The notes under the pieces: generated by a model
Databases searched by the model: none
What the model saw: the letters and a program-made list of their open reading frames with translations, nothing else
What the model was told of the DNA's origin: nothing
From: Terriglobia bacterium
GTDB taxonomy: Bacteria; Acidobacteriota; Terriglobia; Versatilivoradales; Versatilivoraceae
Assembly (NCBI GenBank): GCA_951813285.1
Contig: OX638355.1
Coordinates: 680,501 to 744,500, forward strand
Reading direction: 5' to 3'
DNA length: 64,000 nucleotides
Position numbers and translations under genes: made by a program
Shown: piece after piece, positions 43,805 to 52,420 of the stretch
Layout of the letters: the number at the start of each line of letters is the position of its first letter
How positions within the stretch are numbered: position 1 is the stretch's first letter

Positions 43805-44743
43805 TTATCGGGCCGCCTCCGCCCCGTTCACGCGGGTCAGGCCGTGCCGCTCCAGGAATTCACTGATGATGGTGTGGGCCCGCAGCGTCTCTTCCGGACT
43901 GAAGGGCCCGTGCGGTCCCTCGGGTATGGTCACCAGGCGATTGGGAACACCCGCCTCGGTCAAGGCCCGGTGCAACCGAACGGCCTGCTGGTAGGGTACC
44001 AGCGGATCGTTCTCGCCGTGAACCGTCAGGATGGGGGGCAGCCCCGGGCGGACGTAGGTCAGCGGAGAGACCTTCCTGGCCAGCGACTCTCTGTCCGGCC
44101 TCACTCCCAGCCAACGGAGCGCATATCCCTGAAGGTTGTCGCCCTGGATCAGATCCAGCACATCGGTGATGCCGTACCAGTTGACGATGGCGGCCACCTT
44201 GGGCTCTTCCTTGCCGCCCAGGCAGCGGTAGTCCAGTCCGGCCGCGGTCGTCAGCATGCCGGTGGTCAGAGCCAGGTGCCCCCCGGCCGAATGGCCGGAG
44301 ACCACGATGCGGTCGGGATCCAGGTTGTACCGGCCGGCGTGGTCCCGAACCCAGCGCAGGGCGCAGCGGCAGTCCTCCACCGCTGCCGGCGCCAGCGAAA
44401 CCCCGCTGCGCCGGTACTCCACGTTCACCACCGCCCACCCCATTTCGAGGTAGGGCAGGAGCCGCAGTATGGGCTCGTCCTTGTCGCCGGTGTACCAGCC
44501 TCCACCGTGAAAGTAAACCAGCGTGGGCGCGGGTTCGCTCAGACCGGTCGGCTGGTACAGATCCAGCTCGGCCCGCCAGTTGCTGGCGGTGAGATAGGTG
44601 ATGTCCGGCTGCACCCGGTAGTTCTTGAAGGCAGTGGCCGCCCAGGCGGCCCTGGGGGAAAGCTGCCCCCAGGCCGGCAAGGCCCAGAGGGTCGCCGCAA
44701 TCATTGCAGCAAACCCTACTCGCAGGAATTGGCTCCGGAACAC
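43805..44743 (-). CDS. Exported alpha/beta hydrolase (BD-FAE-like esterase)
   Basis: A 312-residue esterase with an N-terminal signal peptide (FAAMIAATLWALPAWG). The oxyanion motif is VYFHGGGWYTGDKD, the nucleophile elbow VSGHSAGGHLALT, the acid in VHGENDPLVPY and the histidine in EGPHGPFSPEE. This layout fits carboxylesterases of the BD-FAE/hormone-sensitive-lipase type that remove acyl groups from plant or algal polysaccharide. It follows the DUF1501 gene by 16 bases and is probably co-transcribed. Confidence 0.88.
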   Translation of the reverse strand: MFRSQFLRVGFAAMIAATLWALPAWGQLSPRAAWAATAFKNYRVQPDITYLTASNWRAELDLYQPTGLSEPAPTLVYFHGGGWYTGDKDEPILRLLPYLEMGWAVVNVEYRRSGVSLAPAAVEDCRCALRWVRDHAGRYNLDPDRIVVSGHSAGGHLALTTGMLTTAAGLDYRCLGGKEEPKVAAIVNWYGITDVLDLIQGDNLQGYALRWLGVRPDRESLARKVSPLTYVRPGLPPILTVHGENDPLVPYQQAVRLHRALTEAGVPNRLVTIPEGPHGPFSPEETLRAHTIISEFLERHGLTRVNGAEAAR

Positions 44744-44759
44744 TTCTCCTCCTTCCTCC

Positions 44760-46202
44760 CTACACCAGAATGTCGTGGACCACGTTGCCGTAAACGTCGG
44801 TCAGGCGCATATCGCGGCCGCTGAAACGGTAGGTGAGCTTGGTGTGGTCCAGACCCAGCAGATGGAGGATGGTGGCATGGAGGTCATGGACATGCACCTT
44901 GTTCTCGACCGCGTAGTAGCCATACTCATCGGTGGCTCCGTAGACGGTTCCGGGCTTGACCCCGCCCCCGGCCAGCCACATGGTGAAGCCGAAGGGATTG
45001 TGGTCCCGGCCTACCTGGGAGAGGTCACCGTCGTCCGGGGTCTGGGCCGTGGGGGTCCTCCCGAACTCACCGCCCCAGACGACCAGGGTCTGATCCAGCA
45101 GCCCGCGCGCCTTGAGATCCTTCAACAGCCCGGCAATGGGCTTGTCGGTGGCCTTGGCGTTGATTCGGTGGCGCTCTTGCAGACGGATGTGCTGGTCCCA
45201 GCGGTCGATCCGCCGTTGGGGGCTGAGGCATTCGATGAAGCGCACACCCCTCTCCACCAGGCGGCGGGCCAGCAGGCACTCCCGTCCGAACTCCTCGGTT
45301 TCGGGCTCATTCAGCCCGTAGAGCTTCCGGGTCGCTTCCGATTCGTCACCCAGGTCCAGCAGCTCCGGGACGGCCGATTGCATGCGGAAGGCCAACTCGT
45401 AGTTGGCGATGGTGGCCTCCAGCTCGCTGACCGCGCCAAAGCGGCCCACCACACCGGCATTCAGCTTGCGGATGAGGTCCAGTTTGTCGAGCTGCAGCTC
45501 GGGGGCAGCCTCGCGAGGCCGGATGTCGGCGATCGGGTGCCGCCCCTTGCGGAACAGGGTTCCCTGGTAGGAGGCCGGCAGAAAGCCGCTGCCGAACAGA
45601 TCGAGCCCTCCGGGAGGAACCATTTCGCTTTCCAGCACAATGAAGCCGGGGAGGTTGTCCGACTCGCTTCCCAGGCCGTAGGTCACCCAGGACCCCAGGC
45701 TGGGCCGGCCCTGAAAGCCGGTCCCGGAATGCATGAAGTAGTTGGCGGCGGTGTGCTCGGAGTGGTCGGCCACCATGGACCGAACGAAGGTCATGTCATC
45801 CACGCAGGTGGCCAGATGGGGAAAGAGCTCGCTGACCGCGGCGCCCGAGTGGCCGTAGCGCTTGAAGCTGTAAGGCGACCCCAGCACCATCCGGCTGATC
45901 TGGAAAACAGTGGCCGGCGTCTCCATCCGGATGGGTTGGCCGCTCTCCTTCTGCAGCCTGGGCTTGGGGTCGAAGGTGTCCATCTGCGAGGGCCCCCCGT
46001 CCATGAAGAGAAAGATCACCGACCTGGCCTTGGGCGGATGGTGAGTGACTCTGGGAGCCAGCGGAGAGGTCGAGGTTCCGGCGGCCAGGCCCTGCTTCTC
46101 GGCCAGCAGGCAGGACAGGGCCAGGCCGCCGAAGCCGTTGGCGCACCGCCACAGCATTTCGCGGCGGCTGATCGCAGGCGGGGAAGTATTTGCCCAATGC
46201 AT
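44760..46202 (-). CDS. DUF1501 family exported protein (Tat signal), locus 2
   Basis: A protein of about 480 residues, paralogous to the locus 1 protein. The ATG at 46202 has GAGGAC upstream and lies 8 bases beyond the PSD1 stop. The Tat signal is ISRREMLWRCANGFGGLALS. Shared blocks are SVIFLFMDGGPSQMDTFDPK, VVWGGEFGRTPTAQ, GRDHNPFGFTMWLAGGGVKP and LHATILHLLGLDHTKLTYRF. The role in periplasmic glycan breakdown is inferred from the family and from the esterase and kinase beside it. Confidence 0.92.
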   Translation of the reverse strand: MHWANTSPPAISRREMLWRCANGFGGLALSCLLAEKQGLAAGTSTSPLAPRVTHHPPKARSVIFLFMDGGPSQMDTFDPKPRLQKESGQPIRMETPATVFQISRMVLGSPYSFKRYGHSGAAVSELFPHLATCVDDMTFVRSMVADHSEHTAANYFMHSGTGFQGRPSLGSWVTYGLGSESDNLPGFIVLESEMVPPGGLDLFGSGFLPASYQGTLFRKGRHPIADIRPREAAPELQLDKLDLIRKLNAGVVGRFGAVSELEATIANYELAFRMQSAVPELLDLGDESEATRKLYGLNEPETEEFGRECLLARRLVERGVRFIECLSPQRRIDRWDQHIRLQERHRINAKATDKPIAGLLKDLKARGLLDQTLVVWGGEFGRTPTAQTPDDGDLSQVGRDHNPFGFTMWLAGGGVKPGTVYGATDEYGYYAVENKVHVHDLHATILHLLGLDHTKLTYRFSGRDMRLTDVYGNVVHDILV

Positions 46203-46210
46203 GTCAGTCC

Positions 46211-49200
46211 TCAACGTAGATAGATGAATTCAGCCGAGTTCATCAACGCGTGCCCCAAGTCGGCCCACACCCGTTGTTCCACGCTCTCCGGGTCTTTCAC
46301 TTTCTCGGCCAGACTCCGGTAGCGGTCGCTCGCCGATGCCGCAAACTGCAGCAGTTCCTTCAGTTCCCGCGGCTCCGGGCCCCGGCCGTAGGCTTCCAGC
46401 ACCATGCGCTCGGCTCGCCGGCCCGGGTCGGTCTCCTCCGCGAGCATGCGCCGGGCCCAAGCTTGCGCTTCCCCGGCAATGAACTCGTTGTTCAGCATCA
46501 TGAGGGCCTGGGAAGGGACGGTGGAGACCCCTCTGCGCCCGATGGTCGAAATGGGCGGGGGATAGTCGAAAGCCAGAAACAGGGGCGTCAAAAAGTTGCG
46601 GCGGACCTGCACGTAGAGGCTGCGCCGTCCGTCCCCGTCCAGCGGCCCCGACTTGGGCTTGCCCCGACCGTCCTGATAGGGGCTGATGTGGGGCGGCACG
46701 CTGGGACCGAACAGTTGCCGATCGAGGTTGCCGCTCACGGCCAGGACGGAATCGCGGACCGCCTCGGCTTCCAGCCTGCGCACGGAGACGTGATGGAGCA
46801 GCCGGTTGTCGGGATCGAGCCGCAAGGCCAGAGCATCCTGCCGGCCGGACATCCGGTAGGTGCTGCTCAGCAGAATCAGTCGCTGGACGGCCTTGACCGA
46901 CCACCCCTCCCTCACGAAGCGATGGGCCAGGAAATCCAGCAGTTGGGGATGGCTGGGCCGGTCGCCCGTCTTCCCGAAGTTGTCCACCGAGCGCACCAGG
47001 CCTTCCCCGAAGTGGTGCTTCCAGATGCGATTGACCATCACCCGGGCCGTCAGCGGGTTCCGGGGGTCGACCAGCCGGTCGGCCAACTGCAGTCGGCCGC
47101 TTCCCTCCAGGATGGGGGGCTGTTCCTTCCCGGCCAGGATCTGCAGGAAGCGCCGCGGAACCTCCGGGCCCAGGTTCTTGTGATCCCCGCTCAGGTGGAC
47201 GCGCACGTTGCGCGGATCCCTGTCCTGGCTGCACATGGCGAACAGGGAAGGCGGAACCCTGTCGTCCAGAACCTGACGTTGACCCTGCATCCGCGCCACC
47301 GTTTCCCGCTCGTCCTCCCACAGGAGGGCGCCGAGGTCCTCCAGCCGGCCGCTCGGACTGAGGGAGGCCAGCAGCCAGCGGGCTCCCGGGGTCAGCGGGC
47401 CCGTGGCGTCCAGGGACTCCAGGAAAAGGTCCCGGTAGTTTCGAGCCAGGGACCCCAGGGAGGAGGGGTTCCCCGAGACGATCCTTTGCAGCACTTCCAG
47501 GTGGGAGGCGTCCAGGTGGAGAGGAGGCTCCTTGGAGTTGGAGAAGACGATCTTGTCCACGACGATGTGCCCGGCGGCGCTGCGGTCCAGAATCTCGAAA
47601 TGGCAGATTCGGCCCACCTGAATGGTCATCCGGGAGGTCTTCCACTGCAGTCGGCTGCTCTGCGGAATGAAGTTCGAGCTCCTGACGCCGTCCGCAATCA
47701 GGCTTAGGCTCAAGGGAGGGAACGGTCGGCTGCCGGCCGGTTCCTCCGGTTGGCCACCGGCCAGCCTCACATGCAGGTAGGTGCCATGTTCCCGGTAGTC
47801 CCGGGGGAGCTCAGGAAGGGTGAACTTGCGGGAGGTCAGGCTGCCCATGAATCGGTTGGACCCGGCGCCGAAGGAGTTGGCCAGGGGCTGGCCCTGGAAA
47901 TTGCGGAGGGCTTGGTTGGCAGGTATTTGCCAAGCCGGACCGGTCTCGAATGCCTGTCCCTGAACGGTCCATCCCTGGTAGTCGGGTTTGCCGAAATCCT
48001 CGAAGAGCACGTCCACCCGCTCCGGACCGTCAGCTTCCTTTTTCCCGTCCGACTTGGACCGCCGGCCCAATTGGCCGCGAACGGCCTCCAACCCCTCGGG
48101 AAAGGAGCCAAAACGCCGGCTGGCCAGACCGTCAATCAGGGCGGCCAACGGGTAGAACAGATCCTCCGGCTCCCCGCAAGCCTGCCGGAGGGTTTCGACC
48201 CAGGCTTGCAACAGGCCGGCATCCAACAGCCGCCGGCCGGCCAACCGGGCCACCTCGGAGGGCTCGGCCGAGGCCCGGGGGGAGGCCAGCTCGGCCGCCG
48301 CCAGCAGGTAGGGCTCGATCTGCCGGGCCATGTTCCAGCGGACCGGTTGCAGCAGAGTCCGCATGTCCGAGGTGCGATCCCGGATCTGCCGGCGGAGGGA
48401 GGCGATCTCCCGCCGCCGGGAGGCTGAATCGATGACCGCCTGGGCGAAATCGGTGCTGTGCAGCACCCCGGCCAGGGCGTAGTAGTCGCTGGTGGGGATG
48501 GGGTCGAACTTGTGGTCGTGGCAGCGGGCGCAGGCCACTGTCAAACCCAGGAAAGCCTTGGAGAGTACGTCGATCTGGTTGTCGACCTCGTCGGCCCGGG
48601 CCTTGACCGAGTCAATGGCGCCGTTGAGGCGTTCCCCCAGCCAGAAAAAACTGGTGCCGACCGGAGATTCCCAGTGGGTTCCATCGGGTCCCAATCGTTT
48701 TTCCGCCAGCAGGTCTCCGGCGATGTGCTCGCGAACGAAGCGGTCATAGGGAACGTCCTGGTTGAAGGCCCGAATCACGGCGTCGCGGTAGCGCCAGACA
48801 TCGGGCTTGGTGCGGTCGAACTCGTGACCATCAGTTTCGGCAAAGCTGACCAGATCCAGCCAATGGCGTCCCCAGCGCTCGCCGTAGTGGGGAGAGGCCA
48901 GCAGCCGTTCCACGACCTTCCGGTAGCTTTCAGGGGAATCGTCGGCCTCAAACCGTTCGACCTCGCCAGCCGCCGGCGGCAGGCCGGTCAAACCATAGGT
49001 GACCCGGCGCAGCCAGCTGCGCTTGCCGGCGGCGGGGGCGGGCTTCAGTCCCTTGGACTCCAGCCTGGAGAGCACGAAGTTGTCGACGGGAGAGGAAACC
49101 CAGCGGCTGTCCTTGACCGCCGGCAGCGGGGGATCCTGGATCGGGCGAAAAGACCAGAACCGACGGCCCGCTTCCCAGTCGATGCCCCCAACGGGGTCAG

Positions 49201-49594
49201 TCGAAGCCGATGCGGACTCGGGAAAGAAGGCCCCCGACTTCACCCACAGGAACAGGTCCTCGATTTCCCGATCGCTCAGCCGGCCCGTGGGCGGCATCTT
49301 GAGCTCCGGGTCCTCGAATGAGACGGCCCGGATCAGCAGGCTCTCCTCCGGTCTGCCGGGCGCAACGGCCGGTCCTCGGGTACCGCCAGCCAGCATGGCC
49401 TCGGCCGAGTCCAGCCTCAACCCTCCCATGGGACTGGGAGATTCCCGGCTGTGACAGGCATGGCAGCGTTCGATCAGCAGCGGTCGGATGCGCTTCTCGA
49501 AGAACTCGGCCTGGACGGAATCCGAGGCGCCCAGCCCCACCGGCGCCGAAAAGACGACCAGCCAGGCGGCGATACTGAGCCGTTGGAAAGACAT
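46211..49594 (-). CDS. PSCyt1/DUF1549/DUF1553 (PSD1) protein, locus 2
   Basis: A 1127-residue exported protein, about 190 residues longer than the locus 1 paralogue. The signal peptide is at residues 1-23. The cytochrome domain has CHACH (44-48) and LKMPPTG. The DUF1549 part includes RHWLDLVSFAETDGHEFDR and CARCHDHKFDPIPTSDYYAL. The extra central segment (about 530-720) is beta-rich (YREHGTYLHVRLAGG, MTIQVGRICHFEI), perhaps a concanavalin-like or carbohydrate-binding insert. The DUF1553 part has RVMVNRIWKHHFGEGLVRSV and STVPSQALMMLNNE. It leads an operon with DUF1501, esterase and kinase. Confidence 0.92.
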   Translation of the reverse strand: MSFQRLSIAAWLVVFSAPVGLGASDSVQAEFFEKRIRPLLIERCHACHSRESPSPMGGLRLDSAEAMLAGGTRGPAVAPGRPEESLLIRAVSFEDPELKMPPTGRLSDREIEDLFLWVKSGAFFPESASASTDPVGGIDWEAGRRFWSFRPIQDPPLPAVKDSRWVSSPVDNFVLSRLESKGLKPAPAAGKRSWLRRVTYGLTGLPPAAGEVERFEADDSPESYRKVVERLLASPHYGERWGRHWLDLVSFAETDGHEFDRTKPDVWRYRDAVIRAFNQDVPYDRFVREHIAGDLLAEKRLGPDGTHWESPVGTSFFWLGERLNGAIDSVKARADEVDNQIDVLSKAFLGLTVACARCHDHKFDPIPTSDYYALAGVLHSTDFAQAVIDSASRRREIASLRRQIRDRTSDMRTLLQPVRWNMARQIEPYLLAAAELASPRASAEPSEVARLAGRRLLDAGLLQAWVETLRQACGEPEDLFYPLAALIDGLASRRFGSFPEGLEAVRGQLGRRSKSDGKKEADGPERVDVLFEDFGKPDYQGWTVQGQAFETGPAWQIPANQALRNFQGQPLANSFGAGSNRFMGSLTSRKFTLPELPRDYREHGTYLHVRLAGGQPEEPAGSRPFPPLSLSLIADGVRSSNFIPQSSRLQWKTSRMTIQVGRICHFEILDRSAAGHIVVDKIVFSNSKEPPLHLDASHLEVLQRIVSGNPSSLGSLARNYRDLFLESLDATGPLTPGARWLLASLSPSGRLEDLGALLWEDERETVARMQGQRQVLDDRVPPSLFAMCSQDRDPRNVRVHLSGDHKNLGPEVPRRFLQILAGKEQPPILEGSGRLQLADRLVDPRNPLTARVMVNRIWKHHFGEGLVRSVDNFGKTGDRPSHPQLLDFLAHRFVREGWSVKAVQRLILLSSTYRMSGRQDALALRLDPDNRLLHHVSVRRLEAEAVRDSVLAVSGNLDRQLFGPSVPPHISPYQDGRGKPKSGPLDGDGRRSLYVQVRRNFLTPLFLAFDYPPPISTIGRRGVSTVPSQALMMLNNEFIAGEAQAWARRMLAEETDPGRRAERMVLEAYGRGPEPRELKELLQFAASASDRYRSLAEKVKDPESVEQRVWADLGHALMNSAEFIYLR

Positions 49595-49786
49595 GCCGAG
49601 GGTTCCCCGTGGGAAGAGGCGTCCGCGAGTCCGCGACTCTGCGGCGCCTCCTGCATAGTCTATCCAAGCCCATGCAGGGGCTCAAGAGCGCTTTTCAGCA
49701 GCCACGGGCTGCTTGACTCGCCGAACGGCCCTTCCTAGAATCCCGGAGCTGACGGCCTTGATCGAATTCGGATTGGAGATGAGCCC

Positions 49787-51310
49787 TTGGGATTCCTGCA
49801 TCCTCTGGACTGGACCCTATTTGGCGGCTACCTGGTGGCGGTGCTGGCCCTGGGCCTGTGGTTCGCCCGCGAGCAGCACTCCAACGAGGACTTTTTCCTG
49901 GGGGGACGGAAAATGTCCTGGATGCCGGTGGGCCTTTCCATGTTCGCCTCCATCTTCAGCTCCAACTCCTTCGTGGGCCTTCCCACCCAGGCGGCCTTCG
50001 GCAACTACCACATCTACTTCGCCATCATTACCATTCCGTTCCTGGTGGTGCCGGTGGTCGGCTGGGTCTTCGTGCCGCTTTTCCACCGCCTGGGCGTGAC
50101 CAGCGCCTACGAATACCTGGAGCTGCGCTTCAACCGGCCCATCCGGCTGATCGGCAGTTCGCTCTTCATGATCTACACCTTCGCCTGGATGGGAAACCTC
50201 CTCTACGCCGTCAGCCACGTCATCGAACCGGTGCTGGGTCTGAGCTCGGACGACCTGGCCACCACGGCCTGGCTGCTGGTGGGCATCGGCGCCTTCGCCA
50301 CCCTGTACACGGCCCTGGGAGGGTTCAAGGCCGTGATCTGGACCGACATCTTTCAAGCCGTCGCCCTGGGAGGCGGCATGCTGGCCGTGCTGTGGCTGGC
50401 GCTGGGCCGGATCGAGGGAGGCTGGGCCGGAATGATCGAGGTGGGTCAGGCCCACGGCAAGTTCGAGATGTTCGACCTTCGCTTCGACATGTCCCCGGGC
50501 GTGGACAATGTCTATTCCTCCCTGGCCATCGGCCTGTTCGCTTTCTTCCCCTGGTACGCGGTGACGCTGACCGCGGTGCAGCGTTACGTGTCCATGCCCA
50601 CGCCGCGCGCGGCCCAGCGCTCCCTGATCGTCAACGGGGTGATGTCGGGAGCCGTGTGCCTGATCTTCTTCCTGGTCGGCTCCACCCTCTATGCCTTCTA
50701 CCACCAGGACGTCCCGGGGGCCGCCACAGCCGTCGCAGGGTTTCCCCCGCTCCATCAGAACCAGATCCTGCCCAACTTCGTGCTGACCGAGATCGCCCAG
50801 GTGGGCCTGCTGGGGCTGTTGTTTTCGGGACTGTTCGCGGCTGCCATGAGCAGCATCGACAGCGGCATCAACGCCCTGACCGCTACCGTGGTCTGCGACT
50901 GGATGTCCAACCGTCAACTCGAGGTGGGGTTCAGCCGTCTGCTCTGCGGTGTCTTCGGCGCCGGCGGTATCCTGGCAGCGGTGTTGATCCTCTACCTGCA
51001 GTCGGAGGTCTACCAGCTCATCATCAGCCTGTCGGGAACCTTTCTGGGCCTGCTGCTGGGCATATTCCTGCTGGGAATGCTGTCCAAGCGGGCCAATGCG
51101 TCGGGCGTGCTGATCGGCCTGGCGGCGGGCTCCCTGACCCTGGCCCTGGCCTGGACCCACGTCGGCGGCCAATGGTACGGCGCCTTCACCTGCCTGCCCA
51201 CGGTGGCGGTGGGCTGGCTGGCCAGCCGCTATTTCGAGGCCCCGCCCGCCTCCAGGTTGAAGGGGCTGGTGTTGGGCCAGCGCCTGCAGAGGGAAAACCC
51301 TCTGGGTTAA
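49787..51310 (+). CDS. Sodium:solute symporter (SSS family)
   Basis: A 507-residue transporter with about thirteen membrane helices. Start: TTG at 49787, with GGAGATGAG ahead. The family blocks are NEDFFLGGRKMSWMPVGLSM, SSNSFVGLPTQAAFGNY, YEYLELRFNRPIRLIGS, TALGGFKAVIWTDIFQA and FAAAMSSIDSGINALTA (sodium-site region). It would import a sugar, sialic acid or similar solute with sodium. It is divergent from the PSD1 operon, 192 bases apart, and could bring in the sugars released by that system. Confidence 0.9.
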   Translation: MGFLHPLDWTLFGGYLVAVLALGLWFAREQHSNEDFFLGGRKMSWMPVGLSMFASIFSSNSFVGLPTQAAFGNYHIYFAIITIPFLVVPVVGWVFVPLFHRLGVTSAYEYLELRFNRPIRLIGSSLFMIYTFAWMGNLLYAVSHVIEPVLGLSSDDLATTAWLLVGIGAFATLYTALGGFKAVIWTDIFQAVALGGGMLAVLWLALGRIEGGWAGMIEVGQAHGKFEMFDLRFDMSPGVDNVYSSLAIGLFAFFPWYAVTLTAVQRYVSMPTPRAAQRSLIVNGVMSGAVCLIFFLVGSTLYAFYHQDVPGAATAVAGFPPLHQNQILPNFVLTEIAQVGLLGLLFSGLFAAAMSSIDSGINALTATVVCDWMSNRQLEVGFSRLLCGVFGAGGILAAVLILYLQSEVYQLIISLSGTFLGLLLGIFLLGMLSKRANASGVLIGLAAGSLTLALAWTHVGGQWYGAFTCLPTVAVGWLASRYFEAPPASRLKGLVLGQRLQRENPLG

Positions 51311-51430
51311 TCGTCGGGCTCCCAGGCTACATGCTGATGCCTTTTCGAGTGCTCGGCACATATCCCGGCCAACGACCATCAAACGAGGGTGGGAGTGATA
51401 GAATGGGCATCCGGGAAAAGGCTCGCTCCA

Positions 51431-51775
51431 ATGGAAAGTAATCCCATACTCGAACAAAAGACCTTGGACGACATCATCCGGCGAATCGTGGATGTGGCCG
51501 AGCCGGAAAAGATCATTCTCTTCGGATCGGCCGCAGGGGGGCGAATGAACCCCAACAGCGATGTCGACCTTCTCATCATTAAGCGGGGAGCGGACGCACT
51601 CCACCTCATGGCTCGCATCTACCGAAAGCTGCATGGCGTAGGAGCTGCGGTTGACGCGCTCGTGGTCGACCCTGGGGATGTGGAGCGCTTCAAGGACAGC
51701 CACGCTCTGGTTATCAAGCCCGCCCTCAAGGAAGGAAGAGTAGTGTATGAAGCGTCCCGAGCGTTTCCCACCTGA
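51431..51775 (+). CDS. mntA: MNT-type nucleotidyltransferase antitoxin (pair 1)
   Basis: A 114-residue minimal nucleotidyltransferase. ILFGSAAGGRMNPNSDVDLL has the G-S-x10-D-x-D motif that defines the MNT family, and AAVDALVVDP holds the third acid. MNT proteins neutralise HEPN toxins by adding AMP to them. The ATG at 51431 is preferred because the residues before it look unlike the family. The 3' end overlaps the HEPN start by 29 bases, which supports coupled expression. Confidence 0.85.
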   Translation: MESNPILEQKTLDDIIRRIVDVAEPEKIILFGSAAGGRMNPNSDVDLLIIKRGADALHLMARIYRKLHGVGAAVDALVVDPGDVERFKDSHALVIKPALKEGRVVYEASRAFPT

Positions 51776-52139
51776 TGACCCGCGGGAATGGATGAACCGC
51801 GCCAGGAGCAATCTGGCCCTGGCGAAGAACCGAGTTGCTGAGGCCTATCTGGAAGACCTGTGCTTTGAGGCCCAGCAGGCAGCGGAAAAGGCTATCAAGG
51901 CCATGATGATCCGCCGAAATATCGAGTTCCCATATGTGCACGACTTGGCTCGTCTTCTGTCGCTGTTGGAAGAAGCCGGAGAAACCATCCCGGATGAGGT
52001 TCGCAAAGCGGAAGAGTTAACACCATATGCCCTAATTACGCGTTACCCGGGCCTCGCCAGACCGGTTACCGAGTCGGAGTACAGGGACACGGTTGAGATT
52101 GCTGAAGCAGTTATTCTGTGGGCCAGGAAGCACCTGTAA
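51747..52139 (+). CDS. hepT: HEPN-domain toxin (pair 1)
   Basis: A 130-residue helical protein of the HEPN family (PF05168). Helices REWMNRARSNLALAKNRV and CFEAQQAAEKAIKAMMIRRN are followed by FPYVHDLARLLSLLEEAG, the typical order. HEPN toxins cut RNA and are kept silent by the paired MNT protein, encoded upstream with a 29-base overlap. The strict R-x4-6-H motif is less clear here than in pair 2 (RRNIEFPYVH), so RNase activity is less certain. An inverted-repeat element begins 30 bases after the stop. Confidence 0.8.
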   Translation: MKRPERFPPDDPREWMNRARSNLALAKNRVAEAYLEDLCFEAQQAAEKAIKAMMIRRNIEFPYVHDLARLLSLLEEAGETIPDEVRKAEELTPYALITRYPGLARPVTESEYRDTVEIAEAVILWARKHL

Positions 52140-52169
52140 ATGCCATCGAGGGACGGCGAGAACAGAAGA

Positions 52170-52320
52170 GGGGACGCTGTTGGATTACGAGAATAACCGG
52201 GTGTCGCCATTCATTCCGAAGGCAATCAGAGGCATTCGGGGAAAAGGGATAGGGACGACCCACCCGTCGCCCTTGCTCGGAAGCCCGTCAAAGTTATTCC
52301 AGTAATTCAACAACGTCCCC
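52170..52320. repeat. 151-bp element with 28-bp inverted ends (copy A)
   Basis: Left end GGGGACGCTGTTGGATTACG then AGAATAAC (52170-52197); right end GTTATTCCAGTAATTCAACA then ACGTCCCC (52293-52320), which pairs with the left end. The inside (GTGTCGCCATTCATTCCGAA and more) is nearly identical to copy B at 54963-55103, with about ten extra bases here. It encodes no protein. It lies between the HEPN gene of pair 1 and the convergent lipoprotein gene and looks like a miniature inverted-repeat transposable element or a REP-type hairpin. Confidence 0.85.
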
Positions 52321-52420
52321 AACTTTTCCTCTGGGGTAATCGTCAGGGGCGGGACTGGCTTGTCATTTCCCAACCGGCTCCAACCGTCCCCATTCCTGCC
52401 GGCTCGCTCCATCCCCGTTG

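Noticed and set aside
49817-51811. 664-codon frame opposite the SSS symporter and MNT gene
   Set aside because: Spans two well-supported genes on the other strand; no motif or start signal.
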